Positions 26,807 through 36,250 of a stretch of 64,000 nucleotides of DNA are shown one piece after another (the first letter of the stretch is position 1; each line of letters opens with the position of its first letter). This stretch comes from Tardiphaga sp. 709 (GTDB lineage: Bacteria; Pseudomonadota; Alphaproteobacteria; Rhizobiales; Xanthobacteraceae). Where the stretch lies: positions 4,462,501 to 4,526,500 of the forward strand of contig NZ_CP135529.1 in NCBI RefSeq assembly GCF_032401055.1, read 5' to 3'. The notes below the pieces were generated by a model. That model did not search any database. It had not been told where the DNA came from and saw only the letters and a list, made by a program, of their open reading frames with translations. A program made the translations under genes and the position numbers.

Positions 26807-27322
26807 ATGAATGACCTTTCTCTGACCATCCTGGCGGAAACCGCCAATGACGCCCAGATCATCGAGCGGCTGCATGCCCGCACCTTCGGCCCGGGCCGTT
26901 ACGTGCTATCAGCCTACCGGCTGCGCGAACATGTCGGTCATCTGCTCGATCTGTCTTTCACGGCACGGATCGGCACGCTGCTGGTCGGCTCGGTCCGGCA
27001 ATTGCCGATCTGTGTGGGCGATACGCCGGCACTGCTGCTCGGGCCGCTGACCGTCGAGCCGCCGTTCCGCAGCCGCGGCGTCGGCCGCAAGCTGCTGGAC
27101 CGCGCCATCGCCGATGCGCGCAAGAAGGGCCACAAGCTCATCCTGCTGGTCGGCGACGAGCCCTATTACCGCCGGGTCGGCTTCAAGGCGATCCCGAAGG
27201 GCAATGTGACCATGCCGGGTCCGGTCGATCAGAACCGGCTGCTGGTGCTGGAGCTGGTGGAAGGCGCTGCTGCGGGGCTCGCCGGCGCTGTCCGGCCGGA
27301 CTGGGACGCGGTGAAGTCGTAG
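26807..27322 (+). CDS. GNAT family N-acetyltransferase (YhbS-like)
   Basis: 171 residues with the acetyl-CoA binding signature PLTVEPPFRSRGVGRKLL (about residues 80-97, R-x-x-G-x-G loop) and the beta-5 segment HKLILLVGDEPYYRRVGF. The overall pattern matches the YhbS branch (predicted acetyltransferases of unknown substrate). ATG 26807 follows the Nudix gene by 57 bp. It ends just before a REP-like palindrome at 27331. Confidence 0.88.
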   Translation: MNDLSLTILAETANDAQIIERLHARTFGPGRYVLSAYRLREHVGHLLDLSFTARIGTLLVGSVRQLPICVGDTPALLLGPLTVEPPFRSRGVGRKLLDRAIADARKKGHKLILLVGDEPYYRRVGFKAIPKGNVTMPGPVDQNRLLVLELVEGAAAGLAGAVRPDWDAVKS

Positions 27323-27330
27323 CCACAAAC

Positions 27331-27389
27331 TGTCATTCCGGGGCGCGTGCAGCGTGAGCTGCGAGCGAACCCGGAATCCCGGAATGACG
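27331..27389. repeat. Palindromic intergenic repeat (GTCATTCCGG type)
   Basis: GTCATTCCGG (27332-27341) and CCGGAATGAC (27379-27388) are perfect arms around a GC-rich inner stem (CAGC/GCTG). This is the typical Bradyrhizobium-group REP element. It lies between two converging genes and may act as a transcription or RNA-end barrier. Confidence 0.75.
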
Positions 27390-27398
27390 CGTGTGTTC

Positions 27399-29753
27399 TC
27401 AGAACTTCACACTCGCAAATGCCCGCACGTTCAGTCCGGGCTGCAGCACATTGTCCTTGTTATAAGATACCGCGTTGCGGATGTTCTCGTTGAGCAGATT
27501 GTTGCCGACCACGCCAAGCGTCATTTCCTTGGCGCCGTAGATGCGCGGGTCGAGCAGCGTCTTGTAGCTGACTTCGGCCTTCAGGAGATTGTAGCCCGAT
27601 GTCGGCGTCTCGGCGATGTCAGCGATGTCGTTCTGTGCGAAGGCATGCAGCAGGTTCACGCGGGCAAACCAGTTGGCATCGCGCCAGAACAATCCGCCAC
27701 CGGCGCGCACCGGCGGAATCCGCGGCACATTGGTGCCGTCGCTGAAGGTCGCGCGTACGATATCGGCCTGGGTCTCGATGCCCCATGTGCCGCCATAGAT
27801 CTGCGCAACATCGAGCTGGCTCTGGAATTCGCCGCCGCGGAAGGTGGCGTCACGCTGCGAATAGATCGCCTGGTTCAGTTCGAGGCCAAGCCCCGCCTGG
27901 CAGACCCCGTCTCCGCAGGTGTTGCCGGTCAGGCGGCGATAGATGAAGCCGTCATACTGCGTGTAGTAGCCGGTGAGCTCGAAGCGGAACGGACCGGCGG
28001 CACGGCGCAGGCCGAGTTCGACCGACTTTGCCGTCTCGATGCCGAGATTTGGATTGCCGATATCGAAGGTCTCCGTCGCATCATGTCCGCCGCGCGAGAA
28101 CAGTTCGGCGGGCTTCGGTGCGCGCTCGGTGTATTGCGCGGTGATGCTGGCGGAGAGCCCATACCAGGGTAGATCCTGGATCAGACCGATGCTGCCGCTC
28201 TTCGGCGTGAAGGTCAGGTTGCGCCCGACAGCCGGGCCGATCGCGCCCGGATCTGCATTGAGATCAAACTCGTTCGGGATCGACGATGGCGTCGTGCCGG
28301 AGAGCTCGACATGCTCGATGCGGCCGGCGATCTGGGCCTTTGTGGTTTCTGTGAATTTGAACTCGTTGAAGCTGTAGCCCGCGACCCGGGTGTTCTTGTT
28401 CGGGTCCCACAGACCATTGAGAGGGCTGCCGATGTCGTCAGGGCTCGGTGCCGTCAGCTCCTGATGATTGACCTGCAGGCCGAAGGCCGAAGTAATCGTG
28501 GCGAAGCGCGCATTGAACGGCATCATCTGCACTTCGAGCCGGCCTTCCTGCTCCTTGTTGGTGAAGGTCTGTCGGACGCCATCGCTGGTCGGATCGGTGG
28601 CATCGGCGAGGCCGATCTCGTTGTGCTTGTAGTTCGTCGCGCCGACCCAGAAGCGGATCGCCTCGACCGCCGCGGCATCCGGACGATATTCGCCCTTGGC
28701 GGTGAACTTGGTCTGCTGGCCGGCGATGCGCGTGCCGACCTGCGCGCCTTCAACGCCGGGAATGCGATAGGTCGTGTTGTTCTGCGTGATCGCAGCACCG
28801 ATATAGCCGCCGGTGAAGAAATACGATCCGCCGACCGAGGCGCCAGCCGACTGGTTCGACGAATTCGGCTGCTTGCCGTTGAAGGCAAGGCCGGGCTCCG
28901 CATAGGGATAGCTCGGCACATTGTAGTCGCCAGCCTTGCGGCCATAGACGTCGGCATGGACGGCGACATTGCCGCCGCCGGCATCGAGCAGGATGCCGCC
29001 ATCGACACCGCGATCCACCGAACTGAACGAGGTGCGGACCTCCGCATTCATGCAGCCGGGTGCGGCGAGACCGGCGGCCGGCGCCTTCACCGGCATGCCG
29101 TAGCTCTGGAACGGCGCTGCCACGGCGCAGTTCGGCAGCGCATCGGGAATGCGATTATTGCTGGCGCTGACCACACCGCCGATCGATTGCGAGCCGTAGC
29201 GCAGTGTCGCCGGGCCGCGGATCACCTCGACCTGATTGGCGGCAAACGGATCCACCGGAACGAAATGATCTTCGCCCAGATCCGATGCGCCATTGCTGCC
29301 GATGCCGTTTTCGACGATGCCGACGCGATTGACATCGAGGCCGCGGATGATCGGCCGGCTCGAGGCTCCGGGCGCGTAGCCGGAGCCGGTGATGCCGGGC
29401 TTGTTGGCGAGGAGGTCGCCGAGCGTCGAGGCGCCAGAGCGGCGGATCTCGTCATTCGGCACCACGGTGACGGTGGCGAACTGATCGGTGACGATCGGGA
29501 GTTCGCCCTGCTGGGCCTGCACGGCTGGCTCTGCCTCTACGGGTACCGGCGCGGCATTGCGGCTCGGCGCGGAGCGCGTGACATGGGTATGCGCGGTGCG
29601 TGACGGCACCGGCTTGCGGCGCACGATCGGGCTTGGCGCGGTGACTTCCACGGCGGGAAGCTGCGTCTGCGCGTGCGCGGATTGCGGGAGGCAGCTCAGT
29701 CCCACCACGGCGGATGTGCCGAGCAGGAGGGCGCGCTTGAATTGAATCGACAT
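27399..29753 (-). CDS. znuD: TonB-dependent outer-membrane receptor, probable zinc receptor (ZnuD-like)
   Basis: 784 residues. Signal peptide MSIQFKRALLLGTSAVVGLS... cleaved after AHA near residue 28; then a Pro/Ala-rich segment; plug domain about 85-210 with PNDEIRRSGASTLGDLL, SSRPIIRGLDVNRVGIVENG region and VDPFAANQVEVIRGPATLRYGS; then a 22-strand barrel to the terminal aromatic residue (ASVKF). The VDPF..QVEVIRGPATLRYGSQ segment is typical of the ZnuD branch of zinc (and heme) receptors. It lies downstream of a DUF2946 gene and a Zur-like box at 30302-30322, which supports zinc as substrate. The zinc assignment is inference; receptor identity is secure. Confidence 0.85.
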   Translation of the reverse strand: MSIQFKRALLLGTSAVVGLSCLPQSAHAQTQLPAVEVTAPSPIVRRKPVPSRTAHTHVTRSAPSRNAAPVPVEAEPAVQAQQGELPIVTDQFATVTVVPNDEIRRSGASTLGDLLANKPGITGSGYAPGASSRPIIRGLDVNRVGIVENGIGSNGASDLGEDHFVPVDPFAANQVEVIRGPATLRYGSQSIGGVVSASNNRIPDALPNCAVAAPFQSYGMPVKAPAAGLAAPGCMNAEVRTSFSSVDRGVDGGILLDAGGGNVAVHADVYGRKAGDYNVPSYPYAEPGLAFNGKQPNSSNQSAGASVGGSYFFTGGYIGAAITQNNTTYRIPGVEGAQVGTRIAGQQTKFTAKGEYRPDAAAVEAIRFWVGATNYKHNEIGLADATDPTSDGVRQTFTNKEQEGRLEVQMMPFNARFATITSAFGLQVNHQELTAPSPDDIGSPLNGLWDPNKNTRVAGYSFNEFKFTETTKAQIAGRIEHVELSGTTPSSIPNEFDLNADPGAIGPAVGRNLTFTPKSGSIGLIQDLPWYGLSASITAQYTERAPKPAELFSRGGHDATETFDIGNPNLGIETAKSVELGLRRAAGPFRFELTGYYTQYDGFIYRRLTGNTCGDGVCQAGLGLELNQAIYSQRDATFRGGEFQSQLDVAQIYGGTWGIETQADIVRATFSDGTNVPRIPPVRAGGGLFWRDANWFARVNLLHAFAQNDIADIAETPTSGYNLLKAEVSYKTLLDPRIYGAKEMTLGVVGNNLLNENIRNAVSYNKDNVLQPGLNVRAFASVKF

Positions 29754-29876
29754 AGGTTTGTCCTGACTTCACCGGCTGCGCGCTCGGGCGCTTGGGCCGG
29801 GACTCGCGGTGATGCGAATCTCACTTCGGTTACGCTGTTCGCGAGGAATTCGCGGCAGCGATTGTCAAAGGTCGTG

Positions 29877-30254
29877 TCAGGAAACAGGAGGGCCGCGCGG
29901 CTGCGATGCGCCGCTGATGGCGTCGAGATGCTCGAATTCGGCTTCGGTGATCCGCTGCAGCAGGACGGCAGCCTGCGGCAACAGCAGGACCGGCGGCGCG
30001 GCGAACAGCGCTGTACCGGCCATCGCCATGACGGCGCAGATGGCGCAGGGATCGGCGGCGCGGTGATGGTGGTCAGTATCTGGAGCGGCCGGTGTCTGCG
30101 TTGCATCGCTGGCCGCTTGCGCGATGGTCGAGTCGAGAGGGGCGGCATGGACCGTTCCGCCATGGACATGGCCGAACGACAAAACGAGCTGCACCGCCAG
30201 CGCGAACAGCGCCAGCTTTGCCCCATTCCTGATATTCGTCCGAAACCACTTCAT
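29877..30254 (-). CDS. DUF2946 family protein (small His/Cys-containing membrane-associated protein)
   Basis: 125 residues from ATG 30254. The frame reaches 30320, but that ATG lies in the Zur-like box and cannot be the start of a regulated message; ATG 30275 is an alternative. The N-terminal hydrophobic helix KLALFALAVQLVLSF is followed by GHVHGG, a His cluster (TDHHHRAADP) and CAIC, then a second hydrophobic stretch (ALFAAPPVLLLPQAAVLL). DUF2946 genes often neighbour metal-related TonB receptors; the function is unknown. It lies 123 bp upstream of the ZnuD-like gene and probably shares its message. Metal sensing or delivery is a guess from the His/Cys pattern. Confidence 0.78.
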   Translation of the reverse strand: MKWFRTNIRNGAKLALFALAVQLVLSFGHVHGGTVHAAPLDSTIAQAASDATQTPAAPDTDHHHRAADPCAICAVMAMAGTALFAAPPVLLLPQAAVLLQRITEAEFEHLDAISGASQPRGPPVS

Positions 30255-30301
30255 GCCGACCGGCCGCCCCGGCATCGGCTGGCGGAGAGGTCTGCCAGTA
30301 C

Positions 30302-30322
30302 CGATGTTATAATGTAACATCG
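30302..30322 (-). promoter_or_regulatory. Zur-like box
   Basis: CGATGTTA (30302-30309) and TAACATCG (30315-30322) are perfect 8-base arms around TAATG. AT-rich palindromes with a GTTATANTATAAC-like core are the Zur operators of alphaproteobacteria. It sits 48 bp upstream of the DUF2946 start and so covers the promoter of the probable zinc-uptake pair. Confidence 0.7.
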
Positions 30323-30419
30323 CGCGACAGGCGGCCGGGTGTCAACGGCCAGTCATCGCCGGACATAGAAACCGGGCAGGCTGTGGGATTACGGCAACGC
30401 TGGTGCAGGGAGGCAGGTC

Positions 30420-32483
30420 TTACCGACTCTCTCTTAGCCACGTCGCGGCAAAGGCGCCGAGCAGCAGCAGCAGCCCGATCAGGCCGGCAAACACCGGCAG
30501 CACGCCGACACCGCGGACCACGCTGGCGTCGCGCATATGCACGCCCATCCAGCCATCGCCGCGGAACACGGTCGAGGAGCGCACCGGCACGATGCGGGGC
30601 AGGTCGATGCCCGAGCCTTCATTGATCCGTCGGGCATCGCCGCCCGAGGCCTGCGCGAGCGGCTTCAACATCTCGGTGGTCGAGGTGACCTCCGAGAATT
30701 CCTTCGGGTTGATCGGGCCGACATTGATCAGCGCCTTCAGTGTGCCGTCGGTGGCCTGCCACAGGCCGAGTTCGTCGGCTGGCGTGGTTGCACGCCACAG
30801 GCCCGGCTCGCCGGCTGACAGCGTCAGTTCGCGGGTCTTGCCTGATGGCGAGGTCACCGTCACGGGCTGCACGGCGTCGCCCATGGTCTGGCGCAGCACA
30901 ACGAGATCCTTGCCCTGACTCTGCAGCTTGAGTGCTTCCTCGTCGAGGTCCGGCTGCTTCATCAGCCAGTGCGACGTGCGACGAAGCAGATCGAGATGCG
31001 GGCCGCCGCCTTCATAGCCGCGCGCCCAGAGCCAGATGTGATCCGACAGCAGCAGCGCGACGCGGCCTTCGCCGGAGCGTGACAGCAGCAGCAGCGGCTG
31101 GCCATCGGCACCGGTCATGACCGGCGGGGTGGTGGTGTTGCGGGTCTCGACGGTGCGGAAGAAGCGGCTCCATTTCGGCGGTTCGGAATTGGAGCCTTCG
31201 AGCCCGCGCGTCACCGGGTGACGTTTGCCGATATCGCTGAGATGCGCATAGAACGGCTTCTCGCTGACACCGACGGGTTCGGCGGGCAGCACCGAATCCA
31301 GCGGTGTGCGCCAGATCGACGTGTTCGACGCATAGTCCGGGCCGGCCGAGACCAGCACGGCGCCGCCGGCGCGGACATAGCGCGCGATATTGTCGAAATA
31401 GGCGATCGGCAGCACGCCCTGGCGGGCATAGCGATCGAAGATGATCAGCTGGAATTCGTGAATCTTCTGCTGGAACAGTTCGCGGGTCGGAAACGCGATC
31501 AGCGAGAGCTCATTGATCGGCGTACCGTCCTGCTTCTCCGGCGGACGCAGAATCGTGAAGTGCACGAGATCGATGGACGCGTCGGATTTCAGAAGGTTGC
31601 GCCAGGTGCGTTCGCCGGAATGCGGTTCGCCGGAGACCAGCAGCACGCGGAGTTTGTCGCGCACGCCATCGATGGCAACCACGGCGCGGTTGTTGACCAG
31701 CGTGAGTTCGTTGTCGAGCGGCGAGGCTTCGATCTCGACGATATTCGGGCCGGCGTGCTTGATGTCGATATCGACCGACACGGTCTGGCCGGACAGCACT
31801 GTGCGCTCGCTCAGCGTATCGCCGTCGCGGCGGATGGCGACCCGGGCGCGTTCGCCGGTGACGCCCTGATCGTCGAGGCGGAACGTGACGCGCTGCGACT
31901 GGCCGACAATGCCGAAGCGGGGCGCGGCAGTGATGGCAATGCGGCGATCGCGCTCGTCCTTGCGGCCGGTGATCAGCGCATGGACCGGCGCATTGAAGCC
32001 GAGACCTGCGACATTGGCCGGGATGTCGTGGACGCGGCCATCGGTGATCAGGAAGGCGCCGGCGACACGGTCGGTCGGCACGTCGGAGAGAGCGGAGGAC
32101 AGTGCGCCGAACAGTTTGGTGCCATCGGTTTCGCCATCAGCCTGTCCGGCTTCGACGACACGGACTTCGAGACCCTTGACCTGCTTCAGTCGGTCGACGA
32201 GCTGCTTCCGCGCTTCTTCGGTCTCCTTCGTGCGCTCGCCGAAATTCTGGCTCGGGCTCTTGTCGATGACGACGGCGGCGACCGATGTGAGCGGTTCACG
32301 CTCCTCGCGCGTGAAGGATGGATTGGCCAGCGCCAGCAGGATCAGCGCTAGCGCCGCGACGCGCACCGCAGCGCCCCGCGCGCGGCCGAGCAACAGCAGC
32401 GCCGATATCACCACGATGGCGGCGAGGCCGATCCACAGCACGATGGTCGGAACGAGAGGCGTAAACGCGATGCCGTATTGCAT
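30420..32483 (-). CDS. Membrane protein with glutamine-amidotransferase-like fold, fourth gene of a MoxR operon
   Basis: 687 residues. Two membrane helices at the N-terminus (TIVLWIGLAAIVVISALLLL; RVAALALILLALANP) and one at the C-terminus (LPVFAGLIGLLLLLGAFAATW) bracket a large periplasmic part. This contains a VWA-like stretch (AAVVIDKSPSQNFGERT), Ig-like repeats and a class-I amidotransferase-like region (LRVLLVSGEPHSGERTWRNLL, IIFDRYARQGVLP, GGAVLVSAG) that lacks a catalytic Cys. It follows the DUF4159 gene by 9 bp. It is probably a structural partner in a MoxR-chaperoned envelope complex. Confidence 0.75.
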   Translation of the reverse strand: MQYGIAFTPLVPTIVLWIGLAAIVVISALLLLGRARGAAVRVAALALILLALANPSFTREEREPLTSVAAVVIDKSPSQNFGERTKETEEARKQLVDRLKQVKGLEVRVVEAGQADGETDGTKLFGALSSALSDVPTDRVAGAFLITDGRVHDIPANVAGLGFNAPVHALITGRKDERDRRIAITAAPRFGIVGQSQRVTFRLDDQGVTGERARVAIRRDGDTLSERTVLSGQTVSVDIDIKHAGPNIVEIEASPLDNELTLVNNRAVVAIDGVRDKLRVLLVSGEPHSGERTWRNLLKSDASIDLVHFTILRPPEKQDGTPINELSLIAFPTRELFQQKIHEFQLIIFDRYARQGVLPIAYFDNIARYVRAGGAVLVSAGPDYASNTSIWRTPLDSVLPAEPVGVSEKPFYAHLSDIGKRHPVTRGLEGSNSEPPKWSRFFRTVETRNTTTPPVMTGADGQPLLLLSRSGEGRVALLLSDHIWLWARGYEGGGPHLDLLRRTSHWLMKQPDLDEEALKLQSQGKDLVVLRQTMGDAVQPVTVTSPSGKTRELTLSAGEPGLWRATTPADELGLWQATDGTLKALINVGPINPKEFSEVTSTTEMLKPLAQASGGDARRINEGSGIDLPRIVPVRSSTVFRGDGWMGVHMRDASVVRGVGVLPVFAGLIGLLLLLGAFAATWLRESR

Positions 32484-32492
32484 GTCGCGCTC

Positions 32493-35309
32493 CTACTGTC
32501 CGAGACGTTCGATAAGCGCGGGCGCGTGGACCTGATCGGCCTTGTAGTTGCCGGTCAGCGTGTACATCACGATGTTGACGCCGGCGCGGAACGCGAATTC
32601 GCGTTGCCGCGGTTCGCCGGGCGTCAGCGGCAGCATCGGCTGGCCGTCCGGCCGCATTGCCCAGGCTCCGGCGAGATCGTTCGAGGTGATGATAATCGGC
32701 GACACGCCGTCACCGCCGCGGGCGGGACGCGAGGCGGCGTCATCGCCGTCGTCGCGCGGCAGCGTTTCGACCCAGGTCGGTCCGGAATTGAAGCGGCCGG
32801 GGAAGTCGCGCAGCAGATAGAAGGTCTTGGTCAGCACATGCTCGCGCGGCACCGGCTCGAGCTCCGGCACATCCAGCGAGGACAGGATGTTGCGCAGCGT
32901 CAGCATCCCCGGCGTTTGCGACTCGCCGTTCGGCCCGGGCGGCGCCTCGACGGCATCGCGGGTATCGAACAGCACCGTGCCGCCCTGCTTCATATAGGCG
33001 TCGATGCGGTTGATGGCTTCCTGCGGCGGCTTGGCCGCGCCGGGAATGATCGGCCAATAGATCAGCGGGAAGAATGACAGTTCGTCGCGAGAAGGATCGA
33101 CGCCGACGGGCTCACCGGCTTCCAGCGCGGTACGCTGCGCGAGAAACAGCGTCAGTCCGGTCATACCGGATTTGACGATCGAGTCGACGTCGGCATTCCC
33201 CGTAACGACATAAGCGAGCCGGGTCTGCGACACGGCCTTGACGGCGAAATCGTCACTGGCCGGATCGGCCCGCGATGGCGCCAGCGATCCTATGACGGTG
33301 CCGAGCGCGAGTGCCACGGCGAGTGCGGCCGACACAGCCCGGCGACGAAACATCGCGGCGATGGCTCCCCCCAGCAGCGCGACAATGATCGCGTCGACCA
33401 AAAACAGCGCCAGTGCCGTGGAGAGCAGGATGCCGCGGAGGTCGCGCGGTTCGGCATTGGTGTAGCTGGCGCGGTTGGCCTTCAGGCCTGAGAAATCGAT
33501 AGGCTCAATGCGATCAGCCGATGCCAGTGCATTCACCGCGAGCGGACCATCGGCAGGGCCATAGAAGCCCGGCGGGTGATCGAGTGTGGCGCGGTCGCGA
33601 TAGTCAGCGGCGAGCGGCTTGGCCGTTGATGGTGGCGGGGTGAAAGCACCGAAACCATCAAGGGTGCGCAGTGGCGCAACCGTTTCCGCGCCGGTCTCGC
33701 CCGCGACACCTGCGCCGGGCGTGGACGTGTAGCCGGAGATATCGACGACCCTGCGCAGCATTTCAACGAAGGTGCCAGACAATGGCAGGTCGGACCAGCG
33801 CATATCGGCGCTGACATGGAACAAGGTCACGAGGCCCTTGCCGCGACGCTCACCGGTGACCAGCGGTGTGCCATCGACCAACGACGCCCAGCTCTTCGAT
33901 GCCAGCGCTGCGTTGGGTTCGGCGAGCACCTGGCGGTTCACGGTGATGTCCTTCGGGACAGGGAGGCCGGCGAACGGTCCATCGGCGGCGAAGGATGCCA
34001 GATGTTGCGGCTTCTCCCAGGTCAGGCTGCCGCCGAGGCTGCGGTCGCCGCGGCGCAGTTTGACCGGGACGAGATCGTCGTCGCCTTGCGCGAGGCGTGG
34101 GCCGGCAAAGCGCACCAGCACGCCGCCCGCATCGATCCAGGCATTCAGACGCTCGCGGATTTCCGGCGACAGCGTGCCGACATCGGCCAGCACGATCATC
34201 GGCAGTTTCTGATCGAGGAACTGGGTGATCGCCTGCTGCGGCGCGCCGCGATCGCCGAGGCGGACGTCGGCGAATGGCGCCAGCGCGCGCGTCAGATAGA
34301 AGGTCGAAGCCAGCAGCGGCTGGGCCGTGTCGTTGGTCGCGCCCGACACGATCCCGATGGCGCGACGGCGCCAGCGCTTGTCCAGCAGTTGCACGGCGCC
34401 GGCGGAGCGTTCGCCGGTGATTTCAAGCCGCGCGATGTCGTTGCGCAGTTCCACGGGCAGATCGAACGAGGCTTCGGTCTCGCGGTCGTTCGGCGTGAAC
34501 AGGAACTTGGCCTCGCCAACCGGCGATCCCTTCTGGTCGAGACCGCGCACCACGCCGCCGTCCGGGCCACCGCTGTTGGCGCGCAGCACCTTCACGGTCA
34601 TCTTTGCTGCGGCGTTTTCCGCTGCGACAAGCGCATGGGCCGGCGTGGCGCCACCGTCATAGATGGTCAGCGTGCGGTCGCCGATGGTCTTTGCAAGGCC
34701 CTGGGTGAAGTCCGCGCCACGGCCGGTGTCGACGCCATCGGAGAGCCAGACAATCTCGCTGTCGCCGGTGGCTTTCAAAAAGCGCTCCAGCGCGGGCAGC
34801 GTATCGACGCGGTCAATCGCATAGGGCTTCGGCGAGAGCTGACGCAGCGCGACGCGTGCGGTGCCGCCGGGTAGCATTGTGATGTCGCGGTTCGGTTCCG
34901 ACAGCGGAACAAGGGCCACGCCGCGGCGATTGCTGTCGGCATTGGCAATCAGCTCATCCGCCGCCTTGACGCGAGCGTCCCAGCTCGCCGCGGCGCTCCA
35001 GCCATCGTCCAGCAAAATCGTAAGCGGCGCATTGCTGCCGGCCGTACCGGTCTGCGGATTCCAGATCGGGCCGGCGGCAGCGAAGATGATGAGCGCCGCA
35101 GCCAGCAGGCGCAGCAGCGTCAGCCACCATGGAGAGCGCGACGGGGTTTCTTCCTTCGGCGTGATATCGAACAGCAGACGTGTCGGCGGAAACGCGATGC
35201 GCTGCGGACGCGGTGGCATCACGCGCAGCAGCCACCATAGCACCGGAAGACTGATCAGGCCGAGCAGCAGCAGCGGTTGGGCGAAGGCGAGCGGAAAGCC
35301 AGGAATCAT
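32493..35309 (-). CDS. DUF4159/BatA-like membrane protein
   Basis: 938 residues. The BatA-like N-terminus has two helices (QPLLLLGLISLPVLWWLL; LTLLRLLAAALIIFAAAGPIW) with the usual RIAFPPTRLL between them. A VWA-like domain follows (LTILLDDGWSAAASWDARV; IVWLSDGVDTG). The middle has a further pair of helices near residues 640-700. The C-terminal DUF4159 domain starts near TRLAYVVTGNADVDSIVKSG and includes FFPLIYWPIIPG and GGTVLFDTRD. Its ATG overlaps the DUF58 stop by four bases. Families like this are found after MoxR and DUF58 genes; the exact role is unknown. Confidence 0.85.
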   Translation of the reverse strand: MIPGFPLAFAQPLLLLGLISLPVLWWLLRVMPPRPQRIAFPPTRLLFDITPKEETPSRSPWWLTLLRLLAAALIIFAAAGPIWNPQTGTAGSNAPLTILLDDGWSAAASWDARVKAADELIANADSNRRGVALVPLSEPNRDITMLPGGTARVALRQLSPKPYAIDRVDTLPALERFLKATGDSEIVWLSDGVDTGRGADFTQGLAKTIGDRTLTIYDGGATPAHALVAAENAAAKMTVKVLRANSGGPDGGVVRGLDQKGSPVGEAKFLFTPNDRETEASFDLPVELRNDIARLEITGERSAGAVQLLDKRWRRRAIGIVSGATNDTAQPLLASTFYLTRALAPFADVRLGDRGAPQQAITQFLDQKLPMIVLADVGTLSPEIRERLNAWIDAGGVLVRFAGPRLAQGDDDLVPVKLRRGDRSLGGSLTWEKPQHLASFAADGPFAGLPVPKDITVNRQVLAEPNAALASKSWASLVDGTPLVTGERRGKGLVTLFHVSADMRWSDLPLSGTFVEMLRRVVDISGYTSTPGAGVAGETGAETVAPLRTLDGFGAFTPPPSTAKPLAADYRDRATLDHPPGFYGPADGPLAVNALASADRIEPIDFSGLKANRASYTNAEPRDLRGILLSTALALFLVDAIIVALLGGAIAAMFRRRAVSAALAVALALGTVIGSLAPSRADPASDDFAVKAVSQTRLAYVVTGNADVDSIVKSGMTGLTLFLAQRTALEAGEPVGVDPSRDELSFFPLIYWPIIPGAAKPPQEAINRIDAYMKQGGTVLFDTRDAVEAPPGPNGESQTPGMLTLRNILSSLDVPELEPVPREHVLTKTFYLLRDFPGRFNSGPTWVETLPRDDGDDAASRPARGGDGVSPIIITSNDLAGAWAMRPDGQPMLPLTPGEPRQREFAFRAGVNIVMYTLTGNYKADQVHAPALIERLGQ

Positions 35310-36250
35310 GCTGAACGTCCTGCCTTGACCATGCTGCCGCCGCCGGCAGATTTGTTGACCATCATGCCGCCATGCAGGAACAGCAGCAGCTCAGCCGCCG
35401 AGCGGCTGGTGGTGTGTGTCGAGAACAGCCAGCCGAGCTTGGCGGTTTCGGCGCGGATTTCCTCGCGATGCGCGGCGACGCGGGCCACATAGTCTTCGGC
35501 CCAGGTCTGTGCACGGCCCGCGGTGATGACATTGCCGCTTTCGGGCTCGACGAATTCGACGCGGCCGGAATAAGGGAAGCTCTCCTCGGCGGGATCGACG
35601 ACCTGTACCAGTGCGCCATGCGCGCCGGACGACGACAGTCCCGCCAGCATTTCCTTGATCTCCGGCATTGGCGACCAGAAGTCGCCGAGCACCACGATCT
35701 CCGCCAGCGCGGACGGGACGAAGGACGGCGGCAGGCTGGCGCGGTTTGTCGTGTCGTGCAGCATCGCCTGCGCCATCTTGTCGATGACGCTGCGGCTCGA
35801 GGTTGGATTCATCAGGCCGGGTACGCCGACGCGCTCACCGCCGGCCACCAGCAGTTCGGCCAGCGCGAAGGTCACGATCAGCGCGCGTTCGAGCTTGCTG
35901 TCGCGCGCGCCCTTGGAGGCAAAGGCCATCGACAGCGACCGGTCGGGCCACAGCCAAACTGTGTGCGCGGCTTCCCATTCCTGCTCGCGGACATACAAAT
36001 GATCGTCGCGCGCCGAGCGACGCCAGTCGACATTCTGCGACGGCTCGCCGGAGACGAAGCGACGATACTGCCAGAAGCTTTCGCCGTGGCCCGCGCGGCG
36101 CCGACCATGCAGCCCATGGATGACGGTCGCAGCAATGCGCCGGGCCTCCAGCACCAGACGCGGCAATGACGCAGCAAGCGAACGGCTTTCACCATCGGCG
36201 CGGCGGACTGCGATGATCTCCTGCGTGGCGTGATCCGGCGCTGCGGCCAT
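35306..36250 (-). CDS. DUF58 domain protein
   Basis: 314 residues with the DUF58 core: HGRRRAGHGESFWQYRRF, SGEPSQNVDWRRSARDDHLYVREQEWE, and a VWA-like segment VWLWPDRSLSMAFAS. No membrane helices are obvious. DUF58 proteins are encoded next to MoxR ATPases and are thought to be their cytoplasmic partners or clients. The ATG overlaps the moxR stop (TAATG), and the gene overlaps the DUF4159 gene by ATGA, so all are translated together. Confidence 0.9.
   Translation of the reverse strand: MAAAPDHATQEIIAVRRADGESRSLAASLPRLVLEARRIAATVIHGLHGRRRAGHGESFWQYRRFVSGEPSQNVDWRRSARDDHLYVREQEWEAAHTVWLWPDRSLSMAFASKGARDSKLERALIVTFALAELLVAGGERVGVPGLMNPTSSRSVIDKMAQAMLHDTTNRASLPPSFVPSALAEIVVLGDFWSPMPEIKEMLAGLSSSGAHGALVQVVDPAEESFPYSGRVEFVEPESGNVITAGRAQTWAEDYVARVAAHREEIRAETAKLGWLFSTHTTSRSAAELLLFLHGGMMVNKSAGGGSMVKAGRSA

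Noticed and set aside
28311-29603. 430-codon ORF antisense to the ZnuD-like receptor
   Set aside because: Shadow frame; the minus-strand receptor has signal peptide, plug and barrel features.
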